Source of the DNA: a virus | Direction: 5' to 3' (one strand) | IMG/VR virus record: IMGVR_UViG_3300048016_000100 | Span: 1 to 42,160 of that record | Length of the DNA stretch: 42,160 bases | Shown here: positions 7,422-15,716 of the stretch, piece after piece | Layout: every line of letters begins with the position of its first letter | Numbering within the stretch: position 1 is the stretch's first letter | Position numbers and translations under genes: made by a program | Notes under the pieces: model-generated | What the model was told of the DNA's origin: nothing | The model's input: the letters and a program-made list of their open reading frames with translations, nothing else | Database searches by the model: none

Positions 7422-8057
7422 ATGGCTAACGAACCTATCACACCTAACGAACCTAATACACCGCCCGTACCGCCGACGCCGCCTGCTGAGCCTATCGCCG
7501 ACGAAGTCGCCGAGGCCCGAAAACAGACGGCTCTTGAGAGACAAAAAAGAGAAAAACTAGAGCGGGACCTTGCCGACGCTAGGGCTCAAGGTCTGAAGTC
7601 GAAAGACGATTGGAAAACTTTAGCCGAAATTAACGAACAAGAGGCGGCCACACTTCGAGCCGAAAACGTACAGATTAAGAAAGCTATCTTAGACGAAGCC
7701 AAGTACAAAGCCCTAACGGCTGAAGCCGTTAAGCTAGGCATTAGTCCCGTTTCAATACCTGATTTAGAGCTACTTGACTTCTCAGAAGTAGTAACCGAGA
7801 CTTTAAGTAACGGTAGGGTAGTAGTCAGCGGCGCAGCCGCAGCTATAGCAAGGCTTAAACAGTCTCGCCCTAACTGGTTTACTGGCGACGTGCCTCACGT
7901 AAACTCTATGACCCCGCAGGGCGGTAGTAACCCCCCTAACGCTAATGTAACCCTAGAAATGGTTATCTCAGCACAAGCGAAGTGGTCTAAAACTAAGTCT
8001 GACTCGGACAAAGCTGCATACGAAGCATTAACACGACAATATAAAGGGCAGGGCTAA
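7422..8057 (+). CDS. capsid scaffolding protein
   Basis: A 211-residue protein with a strong ribosome site (AAGGAG). A Pro/Thr-rich N-terminal 25 residues is followed by a charged coiled-coil region near 27-90 (EARKQTALERQKREKLERD) and a C-terminal region with a helix rich in Lys and Ser. A coiled-coil protein directly before the coat gene is the classic scaffold position, guiding prohead assembly and later lost. Its leader and first codons (GGAGTCAGACTATGGCTAA) nearly duplicate those of the gene at 1177, suggesting a shared strong translation signal. Confidence 0.85.
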   Translation: MANEPITPNEPNTPPVPPTPPAEPIADEVAEARKQTALERQKREKLERDLADARAQGLKSKDDWKTLAEINEQEAATLRAENVQIKKAILDEAKYKALTAEAVKLGISPVSIPDLELLDFSEVVTETLSNGRVVVSGAAAAIARLKQSRPNWFTGDVPHVNSMTPQGGSNPPNANVTLEMVISAQAKWSKTKSDSDKAAYEALTRQYKGQG

Positions 8058-8090
8058 TCCTGACCTACAAACTTTTTAAAGGAGTCCACA

Positions 8091-8939
8091 ATGGCTGACG
8101 CACACATGAGAGCAAGTACTGAGACAAGCGTAATCGTACCCGAAGTATGGTCTAAAAATTACTATGACGTACTTTTAGCTGAGTTACCTTTCGAGTCTTT
8201 AATTTCTAAAGATTATGAAGGCGAAATTTCTGCTTTAGGCGATACTGTTAATATCTCTACTATTCCTGAGTTCGCAGAAGCGGGCGAGTTACCGACTGAA
8301 GAGTCAGCTAACGACGCTGAAGCGGTTACTATTACAGGTCAGCAGCTTGTAATTAATAAGCAGCTAGTAAAAGACTTTATCGTAACAGATAAAGCTAAAT
8401 TACAGTCTTTACCTTTCGTAGAGAAGTTAAAGTCTTTAGCTATCTACTCTATCCAGAAAAAAATTCAGTCATTGATTATCTCTTTGACTATCCCTTCGGC
8501 TGCGGCGCCTGACCACACGTTACTAGCGGTAACTGCGGGTACATACGCATTAGCTGACATCTTGGCTTCTAAAGAGCTTTTAGATACTGCTAAAGTGCCT
8601 ATGTCTGACCGTCATAAAATTTTAGGCGCAGGACCGTTAAACGATATCTTTAATATCACGGGCTTTACGTCTTCTGACTTCGTAGCGTCTGGGTCGCCTT
8701 TAGTTACTGGCGAGTTACCTTCACAGTTAGCGGGTTTTATGCCGCACTTTACAACTGTGGTAGGCTCTACAGTTTATGACTTTCATAAGTCATACTTTAC
8801 TATGGCTTCTCAGAAGGGTATCGAAGTTAAAGAATTTGACCTTGGAGTTATCGGTAAACGTGGCTACCGCGTAAACTGTACTACTTTGTTAGGTATGAAG
8901 CAGTTAGATAATAAGCGCGTAGTAACTACTACAGTTTAA
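8091..8939 (+). CDS. major capsid protein (HK97-fold)
   Basis: A 282-residue protein with the strong leader TTTAAAGGAGT before ATG. It begins with a helix/loop typical of P22- and phage-coat-like proteins (VPEVWSKNYYDVLLAELPFE), followed by EGEISALGDTVNI and a long central helix with KSLAIYSIQKKIQSL. The C-terminal beta segment ends in TTLLGMKQLDNKRVV. Scaffold just upstream and a strong terminator downstream fit the most abundant virion protein. Codons here are more uniform than elsewhere. Length is in the short range for coat proteins, suiting a 42 kb genome. Confidence 0.9.
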   Translation: MADAHMRASTETSVIVPEVWSKNYYDVLLAELPFESLISKDYEGEISALGDTVNISTIPEFAEAGELPTEESANDAEAVTITGQQLVINKQLVKDFIVTDKAKLQSLPFVEKLKSLAIYSIQKKIQSLIISLTIPSAAAPDHTLLAVTAGTYALADILASKELLDTAKVPMSDRHKILGAGPLNDIFNITGFTSSDFVASGSPLVTGELPSQLAGFMPHFTTVVGSTVYDFHKSYFTMASQKGIEVKEFDLGVIGKRGYRVNCTTLLGMKQLDNKRVVTTTV

Positions 8940-8952
8940 TATTAACCAAGAC

Positions 8953-9006
8953 CGCCCCGACTGCGAAAAGCTGAAGGGTAAAGGGGCGCTTAAAAGGCGC
9001 CCTTTT
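8953..9006 (+). terminator. terminator after coat gene with alternative pairing
   Basis: A 10-bp stem (AAAGGGGCGC 8980-8989 with GCGCCCTTTT 8997-9006, one G-T pair) with a 7-base loop and a T-rich end forms a good terminator. CGCCCC at 8953-8958 can instead pair with GGGGCG at 8983-8988, which would break the stem. The region could therefore work as an attenuator setting the ratio of coat to downstream virion proteins. The terminator is well supported; the switch is inference. Confidence 0.8.
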
Positions 9007-9025
9007 CATTTTGAGGAGTTAGATA

Positions 9026-9259
9026 GTGCTACCACAGACGACACGACTTAGATATGTGAAAGCTAAAGACGCCGACGTACTTACGCTCTTCTGTGATACT
9101 TTACCTAACCGTATAGAAATTAAGAGCATTAATAAAGAAGGTCCTTACTGGTTTTTATGGTTTGTACCTGACGATAGTCGTCAGGATATGAAGAGCGGCG
9201 AGATAGCCATAGGTAAAAACTCTAAAGGTCAGAAAGCGATAGGATATGTCAGAAGCTAA
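9026..9259 (+). CDS. hypothetical virion-region protein
   Basis: A 77-residue protein with a GTG start and GAGGAG 7 bases upstream. It is beta-rich with an aromatic cluster (PYWFLWFVPDD) and looks like a small barrel or sandwich. There are no catalytic motifs. It sits just after the coat terminator and overlaps the next gene by 14 bases. A capsid decoration or head-completion role is possible by position. Family not recognised. Confidence 0.65.
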   Translation: MLPQTTRLRYVKAKDADVLTLFCDTLPNRIEIKSINKEGPYWFLWFVPDDSRQDMKSGEIAIGKNSKGQKAIGYVRS

Positions 9260-9500
9260 AACTAAAAAAGAAATGACGCCCTGTGAGCGTTACGAAGCTA
9301 TGAAACTAGAAATGTCTTTTAACGAAATTAAACACGCTTCGCAGCGTATGTTAAAAGCTCAAGTAGAGTCTAAACTGACTTCGCCTGAGTACAAAGAAGC
9401 TTGTCTTATCGAGCTTAAAGGCCGCGAGGCTCTTAGAGAGGCCATGCTAAAGCTTAAAGAAGCTAATAAGCAGGTAGTAGCGCCCGTAGCTGCTGAGTAA
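9246..9500 (+). CDS. hypothetical helical protein
   Basis: An 84-residue, almost entirely helical and charged protein (repeated Lys, Glu and Met), ending in a short Ala/Val tail. It starts within the previous gene, indicating coupled translation. There is no membrane segment and a single Cys near residue 13. Its place in the post-coat block suggests a virion assembly helper. Function unknown. Confidence 0.65.
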   Translation: MSEAKTKKEMTPCERYEAMKLEMSFNEIKHASQRMLKAQVESKLTSPEYKEACLIELKGREALREAMLKLKEANKQVVAPVAAE

Positions 9501-9504
9501 CATT

Positions 9505-9518
9505 TAAGTACGTACTTA
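9505..9518. promoter_or_regulatory. 14-bp palindrome followed by T-rich tract
   Basis: TAAGTACGTACTTA is a perfect palindrome followed by ACTTCTTTTATTTTA, in the 60-base gap between two virion genes. As RNA it could form a weak loopless or small-loop hairpin with a U tract, acting as a partial terminator or processing site. The low GC of the stem makes a strong terminator unlikely. Confidence 0.3.
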
Positions 9519-9560
9519 CTTCTTTTATTTTATGGCCTAACGGCTTAAGGAGTTCATAAA

Positions 9561-9923
9561 ATGCCTAACGTAGACGACCACGGCTTAGAGGTCTTAAAAA
9601 AAGCCGCACGCGACTTGCTCACGGGCGGTAAAGCTAAGAACGACTACGCCCTACAAGTATGGCTAATGAACCCTTCTACAGGGGGCGGCGGCTCAGGCGG
9701 CACGCTCTCACTACAGAAAGTATCGTTTTCTATTTCGGCTTTACAGGTAGGTACTTGGGTGCAAGTGCCTATCGTAGGGTTTACTAATGTGGCAGACGTA
9801 CAAGTCTTCGACGCCGCAGACCTTACACAGCTTTTCGTCGATTGGCGCCTCTCTGCGGGTAACGTAGTAGAAGTGCGCTCGAATACAGCGAACACATATA
9901 CAGTACATATTTTAGGTTACTAA
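9561..9923 (+). CDS. putative virion decoration protein with glycine hinge
   Basis: A 120-residue protein with AAGGAG upstream. A helical N-terminal anchor of about 35 residues (LEVLKKAARDLLTGGKAKN) is joined by a Gly/Ser hinge (STGGGGSGG, residues 39-47) to a beta-rich domain of about 70 residues with repeated V-Q-V patterns. This anchor-hinge-sandwich layout is common in head decoration and fibre proteins. It lies between the coat and connector genes, which favours the head surface. Identity inferred from architecture only. Confidence 0.6.
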   Translation: MPNVDDHGLEVLKKAARDLLTGGKAKNDYALQVWLMNPSTGGGGSGGTLSLQKVSFSISALQVGTWVQVPIVGFTNVADVQVFDAADLTQLFVDWRLSAGNVVEVRSNTANTYTVHILGY

Positions 9924-9950
9924 CAAACAAAACTTTAAAGGAGTTAACAC

Positions 9951-10628
9951 ATGGCTAAATTGTTTCACGTAGACATAGACCTAGACCTAAATCAGTTAAA
10001 AAACGCGGTTTTAGAAAAACTAGCGTCAGACCCCGTAACGCCCGTAGAAGGTCAGATATGGTATAATGATACCACTAACGAAGTAAAATACTACGACGGC
10101 GCAGCGGTAAAAGTTATCGCTACTAAAGATTATGTGATATCAGAAATTAATAAGCTTGAGCGCATACAAGGCTCATTCGACGCTTCGGGCGGCTTATTAC
10201 CTGTAGCGGGCGACAAGATCGCGGGCGACCTTACTCAGATTGTAGCGGGCGACTATTGGATTATCTCAGTCGGCGGCACTATCGCAGGTATCGGCGGCGA
10301 CGACGTTTTAGCTATCGGCGATAAGCTTCAGTACGTAGGCGGCGGCGCGGGTACGGCGGCTAACTGGGTCGGTATTCAGACTAACCTTAATGACTCGAAT
10401 ATCGGTAATGTGAAAGGCGAAAAGCAGACAGTAGCTTTAGTAGCTAATACGCCTCTAAATGTTAATGCCGCGACTATCGCGTCTATTCACTCGGTACAAG
10501 TTTATAACTCTGCGGGCGCAGAAATTATCGTCGATATCGAAAAACTCGGCGGCGCTAATCAGCGTACTTTAACTTCTAAGAAGTCGTTAACGGGCGTAGT
10601 CGTAGAGCTTTTAGGTACGGGCTCTTAA
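9951..10628 (+). CDS. putative head/tail fibre-like virion protein
   Basis: A 225-residue protein with strong leader TTTAAAGGAGT. The N terminus has a hydrophobic strand-helix (HVDIDLDLNQLKNAVLEKL), then GQIWYNDTTNEVKYYDG, a repeat-like beta unit common near the N termini of phage fibre proteins. A Gly/Asp-rich middle and a C-terminal beta domain follow. Family members are surface-exposed virion parts. Position between coat and connector suggests a head fibre, but a tail-side location cannot be excluded. Confidence 0.65.
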   Translation: MAKLFHVDIDLDLNQLKNAVLEKLASDPVTPVEGQIWYNDTTNEVKYYDGAAVKVIATKDYVISEINKLERIQGSFDASGGLLPVAGDKIAGDLTQIVAGDYWIISVGGTIAGIGGDDVLAIGDKLQYVGGGAGTAANWVGIQTNLNDSNIGNVKGEKQTVALVANTPLNVNAATIASIHSVQVYNSAGAEIIVDIEKLGGANQRTLTSKKSLTGVVVELLGTGS

Positions 10629-10631
10629 TAA

Positions 10632-10925
10632 ATGAAAATAGTTAACGTAGATGTAAGCTTAGAGAACGTCGGCCAGATTAAAAACTTGGTCAACGGGGTA
10701 GACCCTCAAGATGCGGCCACAGTGGCGCAGCTTGGCGGCATACCTGAGCTAACCGCTGACCCTGTAGCCCCTGTAGATAATACTGCATGGGTAAAACGTA
10801 CCGATTACTTAGCGGGGTCACCTATCGGGTTACTTTTAAGTTTAACTCAGGCGTCTACGTTCTCTAGATATAAATTAAGCTACAAAACACTAAGCGGCGC
10901 GATAGTACGTACCGACTTAGATTAA
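10632..10925 (+). CDS. small virion protein related to its upstream neighbour
   Basis: A 97-residue protein starting 3 bases after the previous stop. Its first 20 residues (NVDVSLENVGQIKNLVNG) echo the N-terminal strand-helix of the 225-residue protein before it. The C-terminal half has a strand pair (RYKLSYKTLSGAIVRTDL) frequent in phage virion proteins. It probably docks to the same site as its neighbour and may compete or co-assemble with it. No enzyme motif. Confidence 0.6.
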   Translation: MKIVNVDVSLENVGQIKNLVNGVDPQDAATVAQLGGIPELTADPVAPVDNTAWVKRTDYLAGSPIGLLLSLTQASTFSRYKLSYKTLSGAIVRTDLD

Positions 10926-10935
10926 GGATTAACGT

Positions 10936-11370
10936 ATGGCAGATAACATAGCAGTAACAGAAGGCGCGGGTAAAACCATAGCCGCCGACGAGATCGCGTC
11001 AGTACTCTACCAAAGAATTAAACTTGTTCTAGGCGACGACGGGGTTAACGGCGGCGACGTCTCTCCTACTAACCCTATGCCGACTAAGCTTCAGACGGCG
11101 GCGTCTAGTACGTTAGCTACAGCGGCTAACTCGGCGTCGACTTTCGTAGTCCTCGCGGCTAACGCTGCTCGAAAAGGGTTTATGATTTTTAACGACTCTT
11201 CGGTAACAGTGACTTACGCTTTCGCCGCGACGGCTTCTGCTGCCGCTTTCACTTTTAGATTAACCGCAGGGGCCTCTTATATTTATAACTTACCTGTAAT
11301 CTATACGGGCATAGTCAGCGCTATATCGCCTTCGGCTACAGGTAACCAAAGAACAACGGAGTTAACATAA
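10936..11370 (+). CDS. putative virion structural protein (beta-sandwich)
   Basis: A 144-residue protein. The N-terminal segment (ITVTEGAGKTIAADEI-like start, YQRIKLVLG, then DDGVNGGDVSP) resembles a segment seen in many phage virion proteins. The remainder is an Ala/Ser/Thr-rich beta sandwich with alternating hydrophobics (FMIFNDSSVTVTYAF). Its stop overlaps the next start as TAATG. Probably a surface-exposed head or neck protein. No catalytic motif. Confidence 0.6.
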   Translation: MADNIAVTEGAGKTIAADEIASVLYQRIKLVLGDDGVNGGDVSPTNPMPTKLQTAASSTLATAANSASTFVVLAANAARKGFMIFNDSSVTVTYAFAATASAAAFTFRLTAGASYIYNLPVIYTGIVSAISPSATGNQRTTELT

Positions 11371-13115
11371 TGAAGTACGTACTAACACTTTTACTCTTTT
11401 CGGGCGCCCTAATGGCTCAGATATCGAGCCCTAGCTTTGATGTGAATATATCAGGCGGCTCAATTTCTAACTCAAGCTTCGGTATCTCGGGCTCACTACC
11501 CGCAGGTACTAACGCTATAGGCGCGATCACTAATACAGTCTTTGGGGCGACCCAGTCGGGCGTATGGACGACGGGCCGTACGTGGACTCTAGCTTCGAGT
11601 ACTGACTCAACTTCGGCGGTAATTACGTCTATGCCTGCGGTATCGGGCACGGTTACGGCTAATATCGGCACCACTAACGGGCTCGCTTTAGATACCTCTT
11701 TAGGCACTTTAAACACGTCAGTAAACACATTACTAAAGCCCGCGTCTACTCTAGCTGCGGTTACTAATGTGGGGTCTGTTACGTCGATCACTAACCCCGT
11801 AGCCGTAACGGGGTCTTTCTGGCCTAGCGTCCAGACGGTAGACGGTACGGTAAACGTGAGCGGCGAGCTAATGTCGTCGTTTTCGCCCGACCCTTCTAAC
11901 GTAACGACGTCAACTTTTCAGCCTATTCAGTTCGACGCTCGCGGTAGGGTCGAGACTCACTCGACGGTACTTACCGACGAGGGCTCATTTCGCGATAGCT
12001 TCGCGGGCTCAAGCCTTGACGCTTCGTGGACGGCCTCGGGCGCTACTACGGTTACGGGGGGTAATTTAACTGTACCCTCGGGCACCGCCGCAGGCTCTCG
12101 CACAGTATCGCGGGTCGCAGATTACGGCCCTTTTATTATCTCTTCTAAGTTTTCTATATCTCAACGTATAGCTAATCAAACGGTATTCGTAGGCGTCAGA
12201 GATAATTTAACAGCGCCTACAATTAGAAGTGAGTTTAACTTCACGGGTACGGATAATACTCAGGTATCGTGTGTATCTCAGACAAGTGCCGACGCGGGTA
12301 ATACCCAGACTACGACTTTTAGTCTACCTAAAAACCAAACGACGGCGGCGTCTCTAGAGTACTCTATTGAAGTGACCGCGCAGCAGATAAACTTTTTAGT
12401 AGGCGGCGTACTCGTATGTACGCATAAAGACTCAGTGCAAGACCCGTACGGTAACTACGACTTCGTCTACGGCCTTACTAACGCGGCCACAGTGACTAAT
12501 ACCAATATAGTCGCGGCATGGGCTAACTTTTTTAATGTCAACAGGCTTGAAGTCTCTAACATCTTTAAAGGGCAGAAATTAGAAGTAGATAACGTACAGA
12601 TAGACGAAAGTACGCACCCGACATACCGAGCGGCCACTGTAGCTTTAAATACTGCTAATAACGCTACCGACATTTTTACTATTACGGGGTCTGCTACAAA
12701 GACTATACGCATACGTAAGATAGGTATCGAAGGTACTCAAACTACGGCGTCAGTAGCTAACGTGTTAGTAATGAAAAGGTCTACGGCTAACAGCGGGGGC
12801 ACTTCGTCTACGCTAACTAACGTACCTCTGGACTCAGACGACACAGCGGCTACAGCTACAGTAAGGGCGTACACAGCTAACCCTACTTTAGGTACTACGA
12901 TAGGTACTATTATCTCTAAGAAATTAATAGTTAATGTGACTAACGTAGGGTCGAGCGCGGTCGATAACGATACCGTTTTCTACTTAGGTAGCGAGCTATC
13001 TAAAGCAGTAGTTTTAAGGGGTACGAGCGAAGTTTTATCTATTAACTTAAACTCTACGACACTAGCAGGTAATTCGTTCAACATCTGGGTCGAGTGGACA
13101 GAAGAGGACTTATAA
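11370..13115 (+). CDS. large fibre-like virion protein with N-terminal signal peptide
   Basis: A 581-residue protein starting with a textbook Sec signal (MKYVLTLLLFSGALMA then Q, cleavage after Ala16). Residues about 20-165 are short Ser/Thr/Gly beta repeats (VSGTVTANIGTTNGLALD, GSVTSITNPVAVTGSF) typical of phage fibres. About 210-390 look like a concanavalin/LamG-type sandwich starting near GSFRDSFAGSSLDASW. A C-terminal beta domain follows. A signal peptide is unusual for a virion protein. It might be retained as a hydrophobic anchor, or the protein may be exported. The next gene also has a signal. Confidence 0.65.
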   Translation: MKYVLTLLLFSGALMAQISSPSFDVNISGGSISNSSFGISGSLPAGTNAIGAITNTVFGATQSGVWTTGRTWTLASSTDSTSAVITSMPAVSGTVTANIGTTNGLALDTSLGTLNTSVNTLLKPASTLAAVTNVGSVTSITNPVAVTGSFWPSVQTVDGTVNVSGELMSSFSPDPSNVTTSTFQPIQFDARGRVETHSTVLTDEGSFRDSFAGSSLDASWTASGATTVTGGNLTVPSGTAAGSRTVSRVADYGPFIISSKFSISQRIANQTVFVGVRDNLTAPTIRSEFNFTGTDNTQVSCVSQTSADAGNTQTTTFSLPKNQTTAASLEYSIEVTAQQINFLVGGVLVCTHKDSVQDPYGNYDFVYGLTNAATVTNTNIVAAWANFFNVNRLEVSNIFKGQKLEVDNVQIDESTHPTYRAATVALNTANNATDIFTITGSATKTIRIRKIGIEGTQTTASVANVLVMKRSTANSGGTSSTLTNVPLDSDDTAATATVRAYTANPTLGTTIGTIISKKLIVNVTNVGSSAVDNDTVFYLGSELSKAVVLRGTSEVLSINLNSTTLAGNSFNIWVEWTEEDL

Positions 13116-13116
13116 A

Positions 13117-13551
13117 ATGAAATACTTTTTACTATCTTTTTTATTCTCTTTATCTCTTAGCGCTATGACAGGCTCTACTTACGACGCTAAGAGTGTGTTA
13201 GACTTTACTAAGGATAAAGTCCAGTTTAACGGGCAAGGGATATCGGGCGAAGTACCTGCCTCGACGGCTGACTTTAACATAGAGTACGTACTTACTGACG
13301 ACCACTTTATAACAGGGGCTAAGCTTATTATAACTAACCCCTGCCCTGACGATAAAATTAAACTACAAATAGTATCGGGTAATACCGTTGTGAATGAGTT
13401 TATAAACTGGTTTGCCGCCGATATGGACACACAGCTACCCTACCCCGCTAAAATACCCGCAGGGTTAAAGATACGAGCAGTCTATACTAATACCTGTACT
13501 TCAGCCGTTAAAGTTCGAGTTAACCTGCACTTACACAAGATAATGATCTAG
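13117..13551 (+). CDS. predicted secreted small beta protein
   Basis: A 144-residue protein with a Sec signal (KYFLLSFLFSLSLSA, cleavage likely after Ala16). The mature part of about 125 residues is beta-rich with two or more Cys (NPCPDDKIKL, NTCTSAVKV) that could form a disulphide in the periplasm. It starts one base after the upstream signal-bearing fibre gene, so the two are co-expressed. It could be exported to the envelope, modify the host surface, or be a membrane-routed virion part. Family not recognised. Confidence 0.6.
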   Translation: MKYFLLSFLFSLSLSAMTGSTYDAKSVLDFTKDKVQFNGQGISGEVPASTADFNIEYVLTDDHFITGAKLIITNPCPDDKIKLQIVSGNTVVNEFINWFAADMDTQLPYPAKIPAGLKIRAVYTNTCTSAVKVRVNLHLHKIMI

Positions 13552-13558
13552 GGGGCCC

Positions 13559-14242
13559 ATGGGACTAATTAAAAAACTCGTACAGTTCGTAAGTTTTCAC
13601 ATAATTAGCCCTTTTAACTGGACGCGTATTAAGTTTTTACTAACGGGCCGAGAGTACGACATAACCGCTCAAGACCGCGAGTACATACGTAAGAAGTGCG
13701 CCGAGGGCGTATTTATGTGGTTAACACGCAGAGATACGCACCTAACTACGTACTTAATTAACCTATCTGACTGGGCTTTAGGTCTTTTAGCGTATTACCG
13801 TAACGGGCGACAAGGCCCGAGACCCCGCTTAGGTTTTTACTCGCACGCTTTTTTAAACGCAGACGACGACGAGTTTATCGAAGCGGTCGCTAAAGGCGTG
13901 CAAAATAACTACTTCGACAATGTTTTTAATGTCGACGCCGTCGCTGGCCTCCTACCTTCGGGACTTACCGCGCTCGAATGGACTATGTTTTCTAAAAAGT
14001 TTGTAGAAGTGGCGAAGAGTAAAGTCGGCTCAGGCTACGACGCATTTTTTAACTTAAAAGACGAGACTTTAGTATCTTGTATCGAATTACTTAGGGTCTC
14101 GCTTCGTCACTGTATGTCAGACGAAAGATATAACTTGAGGTTTAAAAACTTCGAGGCCCTAATCAAAGAAAGACGTAACTTAACGCCCGACATGCTACGC
14201 GAGTGCCCCGACTTTACCGTAGTTATAGAAATGAGACGATAA
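13559..14242 (+). CDS. permuted papain-like cysteine peptidase/amidase (YiiX-like)
   Basis: A 227-residue protein with all the landmarks of the permuted NlpC/P60 (YiiX/YebB, poxvirus G6) fold. WLTRRDTHLTTYLI (54-67) resembles the family's entry strand. His96 lies in YSHAFLN, followed by FIEAVAKGVQ (106-115) like the family's ViEA..GV. GSGYDAFFNLKDETLVSCIELL (157-178) carries the catalytic Cys174 candidate. Known relatives cleave peptide, amide or ester bonds. It sits between the fibre genes and the head-tail connector, so a virion-borne wall-degrading or maturation enzyme is possible. Substrate unknown. Confidence 0.65.
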   Translation: MGLIKKLVQFVSFHIISPFNWTRIKFLLTGREYDITAQDREYIRKKCAEGVFMWLTRRDTHLTTYLINLSDWALGLLAYYRNGRQGPRPRLGFYSHAFLNADDDEFIEAVAKGVQNNYFDNVFNVDAVAGLLPSGLTALEWTMFSKKFVEVAKSKVGSGYDAFFNLKDETLVSCIELLRVSLRHCMSDERYNLRFKNFEALIKERRNLTPDMLRECPDFTVVIEMRR

Positions 14243-15249
14243 TGATTATACCAATTTTAAAAATTGAGCCCGCAGTACAGACTAATGACCTGACTCGCTT
14301 CGACGCGACGAAAACGATTAAAGCTAAAGGTAGCGCAGCGGGCGAGATAGACTCGGTAACTATTCAAGCGGGACTCGACGGCACGCCCGTAGAGGTCTTT
14401 GACCCAAGCGCAGAGGCTTGGTTTTTAGACTGGGTCTTCAGCGAGCAGACTTTCGACATTGATAATACTAATAATGTGGTTAACTTTAAAGTCGGCGACA
14501 CAAGCTACAGGGCTTTAGTCGCAGGCAACACTTATGCCCTTGCTAATCTACTCACGGCGATAAAAACTACTATCGAAGCTATCGCTTCGCCCTTGACGGT
14601 TACGCTAACGAAAGACGCCGATAACCGTATCTCTATCGCCCCGTCCCTACCTATTAAGCTGCTCTTGAATCGAGAGCCCGCTTGTCTTCTCTCTAAGTTA
14701 AACTTCTACGACGAGAACGTACTTACGTCGCTACCTGTAGAGTACAGTATGAAGGCGATTACTTTAGAAGTGTCAACTTCGGCGCCCGAGTCTACCACAT
14801 TAGTAAAATACATTAAAGTACTTACGCCCGAGTCTGACCGTCTGTTCTCTAGCGACGAAGACTTAGCTATTAAAGAAAGAGATATCTTAAACTGGGCCGC
14901 AGAAGGTCGCGCTAGTTTTCTAGCCGAGCACAGAAAAGCTCAGACCGAAATATTAGACTGGCTATTCAAAGAAGGGTACTACGATAGCGAAGGCCGAGCA
15001 CTTACTAAGTGGTCTATCGTACATACGAAAGAACTTTTAATGTGGGCGACATATAAAACGCTGACGGCTTTAATGTTCTCTTTTAGTAATGCGACTGACG
15101 ACGTATTTATGCAGAAGTCTAAAAAATATAACGAGTACGAGTTAGACGCTCGTAACATTTATAGCGTAACGCTTGATACTGATAACGACGGCGAGGCCGA
15201 CTCTAAGCAAGACGTAGGTACTGCTGAAGGTACTTTGGTGCATAGATGA
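14242..15249 (+). CDS. putative head-tail connector/adaptor protein
   Basis: 335 residues from ATG 14242, which overlaps the previous stop as TAATG; an in-frame ATG 39 bases upstream has no ribosome site. The N-terminal half is beta: a strand-rich segment (NNVVNFKVGDTSYRALVAGN) then YALANLLTAIKTTI and a strand pair. The C-terminal part is helical (ILNWAAEGRASFLAEHRKAQ, then TKELLMWATYKTLTALMF), like phage adaptor proteins of the gp6/DUF1320 type. The neck position between head and tail-terminator genes fits. Function inferred from fold and order. Confidence 0.55.
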   Translation: MIIPILKIEPAVQTNDLTRFDATKTIKAKGSAAGEIDSVTIQAGLDGTPVEVFDPSAEAWFLDWVFSEQTFDIDNTNNVVNFKVGDTSYRALVAGNTYALANLLTAIKTTIEAIASPLTVTLTKDADNRISIAPSLPIKLLLNREPACLLSKLNFYDENVLTSLPVEYSMKAITLEVSTSAPESTTLVKYIKVLTPESDRLFSSDEDLAIKERDILNWAAEGRASFLAEHRKAQTEILDWLFKEGYYDSEGRALTKWSIVHTKELLMWATYKTLTALMFSFSNATDDVFMQKSKKYNEYELDARNIYSVTLDTDNDGEADSKQDVGTAEGTLVHR

Positions 15250-15683
15250 GTTTTTCTACCCTTTTACCTTATTTTAGAGCCCGACTTTCGGTTAGACACC
15301 CCGAGCTTAACGAGTGGACCGACGCCTTTAACGTAGACAATATACCCGCGACGAAGCTCGGCAAAGCTTACCACGTCGAGCTATTACCCGCTAATTATGT
15401 GGGTACAGCACACGTAATTTTAGCTTTTAGGGCTCAGGTCAGGGTTAGGGTTTTCGTCAAGGGGTACGCTAAGCCTGAGCAAGCCGTTGACAAGGCTACT
15501 TCTTACGCCGATAGTATTATTAAAGAGTGCTGTAAAAGCACTAACAGGCTGACTCAGCCTGCCATTAAGAACGTACTACCGATTAGCGTAGACGTTAAAG
15601 CCTTAGCACTTACAAACGATAACGCGGCCTACTTAGACCTGACCTTCGAGTGTAACCTAATGCTTAACCCCGACGCCCCCTAA
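15246..15683 (+). CDS. putative tail terminator protein
   Basis: A 145-residue protein overlapping the previous stop by 4 bases (ATGA). An alpha/beta layout with a strand run (RAQVRVRVFVKGY) and a helix (QAVDKATSYADSIIKECC) is typical of tail terminators (gpU-like), which cap the tail tube and join it to the neck. It sits directly before the major tail tube gene, its usual place. Sequence conservation in this family is low, so the call is mostly contextual. Confidence 0.6.
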   Translation: MSFSTLLPYFRARLSVRHPELNEWTDAFNVDNIPATKLGKAYHVELLPANYVGTAHVILAFRAQVRVRVFVKGYAKPEQAVDKATSYADSIIKECCKSTNRLTQPAIKNVLPISVDVKALALTNDNAAYLDLTFECNLMLNPDAP

Positions 15684-15716
15684 ATAAATTAAACAAACTT
15701 TTAAAGGAGTTTTTAA

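Noticed and set aside
11417-11791. Antisense 124-residue frame in the large fibre-like gene
   Set aside because: Shadow of a repeat-rich, Ser/Thr/Val-biased coding sequence; no ribosome site.
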